Source: Methanosarcinaceae archaeon (lineage in GTDB: Archaea; Halobacteriota; Methanosarcinia; Methanosarcinales; Methanosarcinaceae). From it: DNA of 5,486 nt. The stretch is taken from contig JAUSPM010000040.1 of assembly GCA_030655675.1 (NCBI GenBank), forward strand, positions 1 to 5,486, given 5' to 3'. The position numbers and the translations under genes are program-made. Numbering within the stretch: the stretch's first letter is position 1; each line of letters starts with the position of its first letter. The notes under the pieces are model-generated. The model worked only from the letters and a program-made list of their open reading frames with translations, was not told the DNA's origin and did no database searches. This document shows, in pieces, positions 4,658 to 5,486 of this stretch.

Positions 4658-5486
4658 TTGAAAAAAACTAATGTCGTAGTTTCTGATGACCGGATGCAAC
4701 GTCTTGCGCCGGGCATTGTCTTCTTGATAGGAATAATGGATATAATTTTATCATCGGTTTTTGCACAATCCGATTATAATTTTGCAATATTTACCGGCCT
4801 GATGATCTTAACTGGTATATCAGTGCCTTTCATCAGGATGCTAAATGTCCGCTCATACAAGGTTATAGCTTACATTTTTATTGGTTTTGCAGCATACTGG
4901 GTAGTCGGTACTGCTTACAACGTGTTTGCAGTATACAGTGATCCAAATTTAATGTTAGAGGATTTCATATCTGAGATATTTTTATCTTTAGTAGTTTTTG
5001 CACTTGCAAACGCCATAGCAATATTGATATCTATAGTCGACGGGCGTGATAGTGGTTATATTTTCAGCAGTATGGGATTTACGGTTGTAATTTACAACAT
5101 TTTGATAGAAGGAAACTTGGGTTACGTTGGCGGAAAACCCGATATGTTACTCTTTGTAGCCGTGTTATGGACGTTAATACCAATGTTGTGGTGTTATTCA
5201 CTCTCCGAAACCACAACCAGATTGACATTCAATGCAAAGAAACGCTTTTTTTCAACAGTAAGAAGCGGGATATCGACACTTCCAATTTACCTTGTGTTGG
5301 TTTTCTCAATTATTATGAGCCAGGGGGATCGCGCTTTCAATATCCCGACAATGTCATCAATTGATCAGTTTTTTATTTTAAATCCGAATGTAGCTGAGGC
5401 ACTCTTTGGTGTGAGCTGGTTCTACATGCTTACACAAACGATTGCATTGTTTATTGAATTTTTCTCAAATGAGTTGGTATTGCATG
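4658..5486 (+). CDS. Multi-pass membrane protein of unknown function, TTG start, truncated by the window end
   Basis: 276 codons are visible with no stop before the window edge, so the C-terminus is missing. The start is TTG at 4658. An in-frame TGA lies at 4652-4654, and GAGGGATGA (4646-4654) is a good Shine-Dalgarno with 8 nt from GAGG. The alternative ATG at 4694 would drop 12 residues and has no comparable site. The frame opens KKTNVVVSDDRMQRL, then shows about eight hydrophobic helices, near residues 17-36, 41-60, 68-92, 103-127, 134-150, 162-182, 204-220 and 248-269. Between helices 6 and 7 lies a basic stretch (NAKKRFFSTVR, 192-202), probably cytoplasmic. No catalytic motif, nucleotide-binding site or transporter signature is recognised, so I assign no function. 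It is divergent from tbp across a 210-bp AT-rich gap with its own TATA box. Confidence 0.8.
   Translation, partial: MKKTNVVVSDDRMQRLAPGIVFLIGIMDIILSSVFAQSDYNFAIFTGLMILTGISVPFIRMLNVRSYKVIAYIFIGFAAYWVVGTAYNVFAVYSDPNLMLEDFISEIFLSLVVFALANAIAILISIVDGRDSGYIFSSMGFTVVIYNILIEGNLGYVGGKPDMLLFVAVLWTLIPMLWCYSLSETTTRLTFNAKKRFFSTVRSGISTLPIYLVLVFSIIMSQGDRAFNIPTMSSIDQFFILNPNVAEALFGVSWFYMLTQTIALFIEFFSNELVLH

Noticed and set aside
4510..4716. - strand 68-residue frame upstream of tbp
   Set aside because: It crosses the AT-rich divergent promoter region and the start of the + strand membrane protein; it has no ribosome binding site of note.
5167..5364. + strand 65-residue frame at the right end
   Set aside because: It is an alternative frame inside the membrane protein, which is open through the whole region from 4658.

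Overview
The window looks like a chromosomal segment from a methanogenic or ANME-type archaeon of the order Methanosarcinales. The main support is a two-repeat archaeal TATA-binding protein that reads very much like those I know from Methanosarcinales, an AglJ-type N-glycosylation glycosyltransferase next to it, archaeal TATA boxes, TTG start codons behind Shine-Dalgarno sites, and a group II intron of the kind common in this order. The genus cannot be fixed from the sequence alone.

Left part (1-911). A short stretch with coding-like character but broken frames forms the 5' flank of a compact group II intron on the + strand. I place the intron at 159-911 (753 nt). Domain V (837-870), a domain VI with a bulged A (A905), and a 6-bp EBS1/IBS1 pairing (426-431 with 153-158) fix both ends independently. 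The reverse-transcriptase ORF has been deleted down to about 39 codons (701-820), still preceded by a good ribosome binding site. The element keeps its ribozyme core but would need a maturase supplied from elsewhere.

Middle part (912-2830). This is a loosely packed, decaying region. It holds a gene-free AT-rich stretch with a degenerate direct repeat, a small three-helix membrane protein (1352-1702), an apparent coding remnant interrupted by an amber codon (about 1748-1936), and a GyrI-like conserved protein whose reading frame is cut by a single in-frame ochre codon (1947-2432). These are followed by a perfectly phased 4 x 22-bp tandem repeat (2494-2581) and a GC-rich island ending in T8 (2657-2728).

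Right part (2831-5486). This is the conserved core. On the - strand lie tbp (3890-4447) and, downstream of it, the aglJ-like glycosyltransferase (2831-3748). The 141-bp gap between them holds three end-to-end inverted repeats and an oligo-T terminator signal. A hairpin plus T7 closes aglJ. Divergently from tbp, a multi-pass membrane protein with a TTG start (4658 onward, at least eight predicted helices) runs off the window end.

Functionally, TBP is the general transcription factor that recognises TATA boxes, and the AglJ-like enzyme would charge dolichyl phosphate with the first sugar for S-layer N-glycosylation. The two are neighbours, but nothing seen links their functions. No CRISPR array, tRNA or rRNA was seen.
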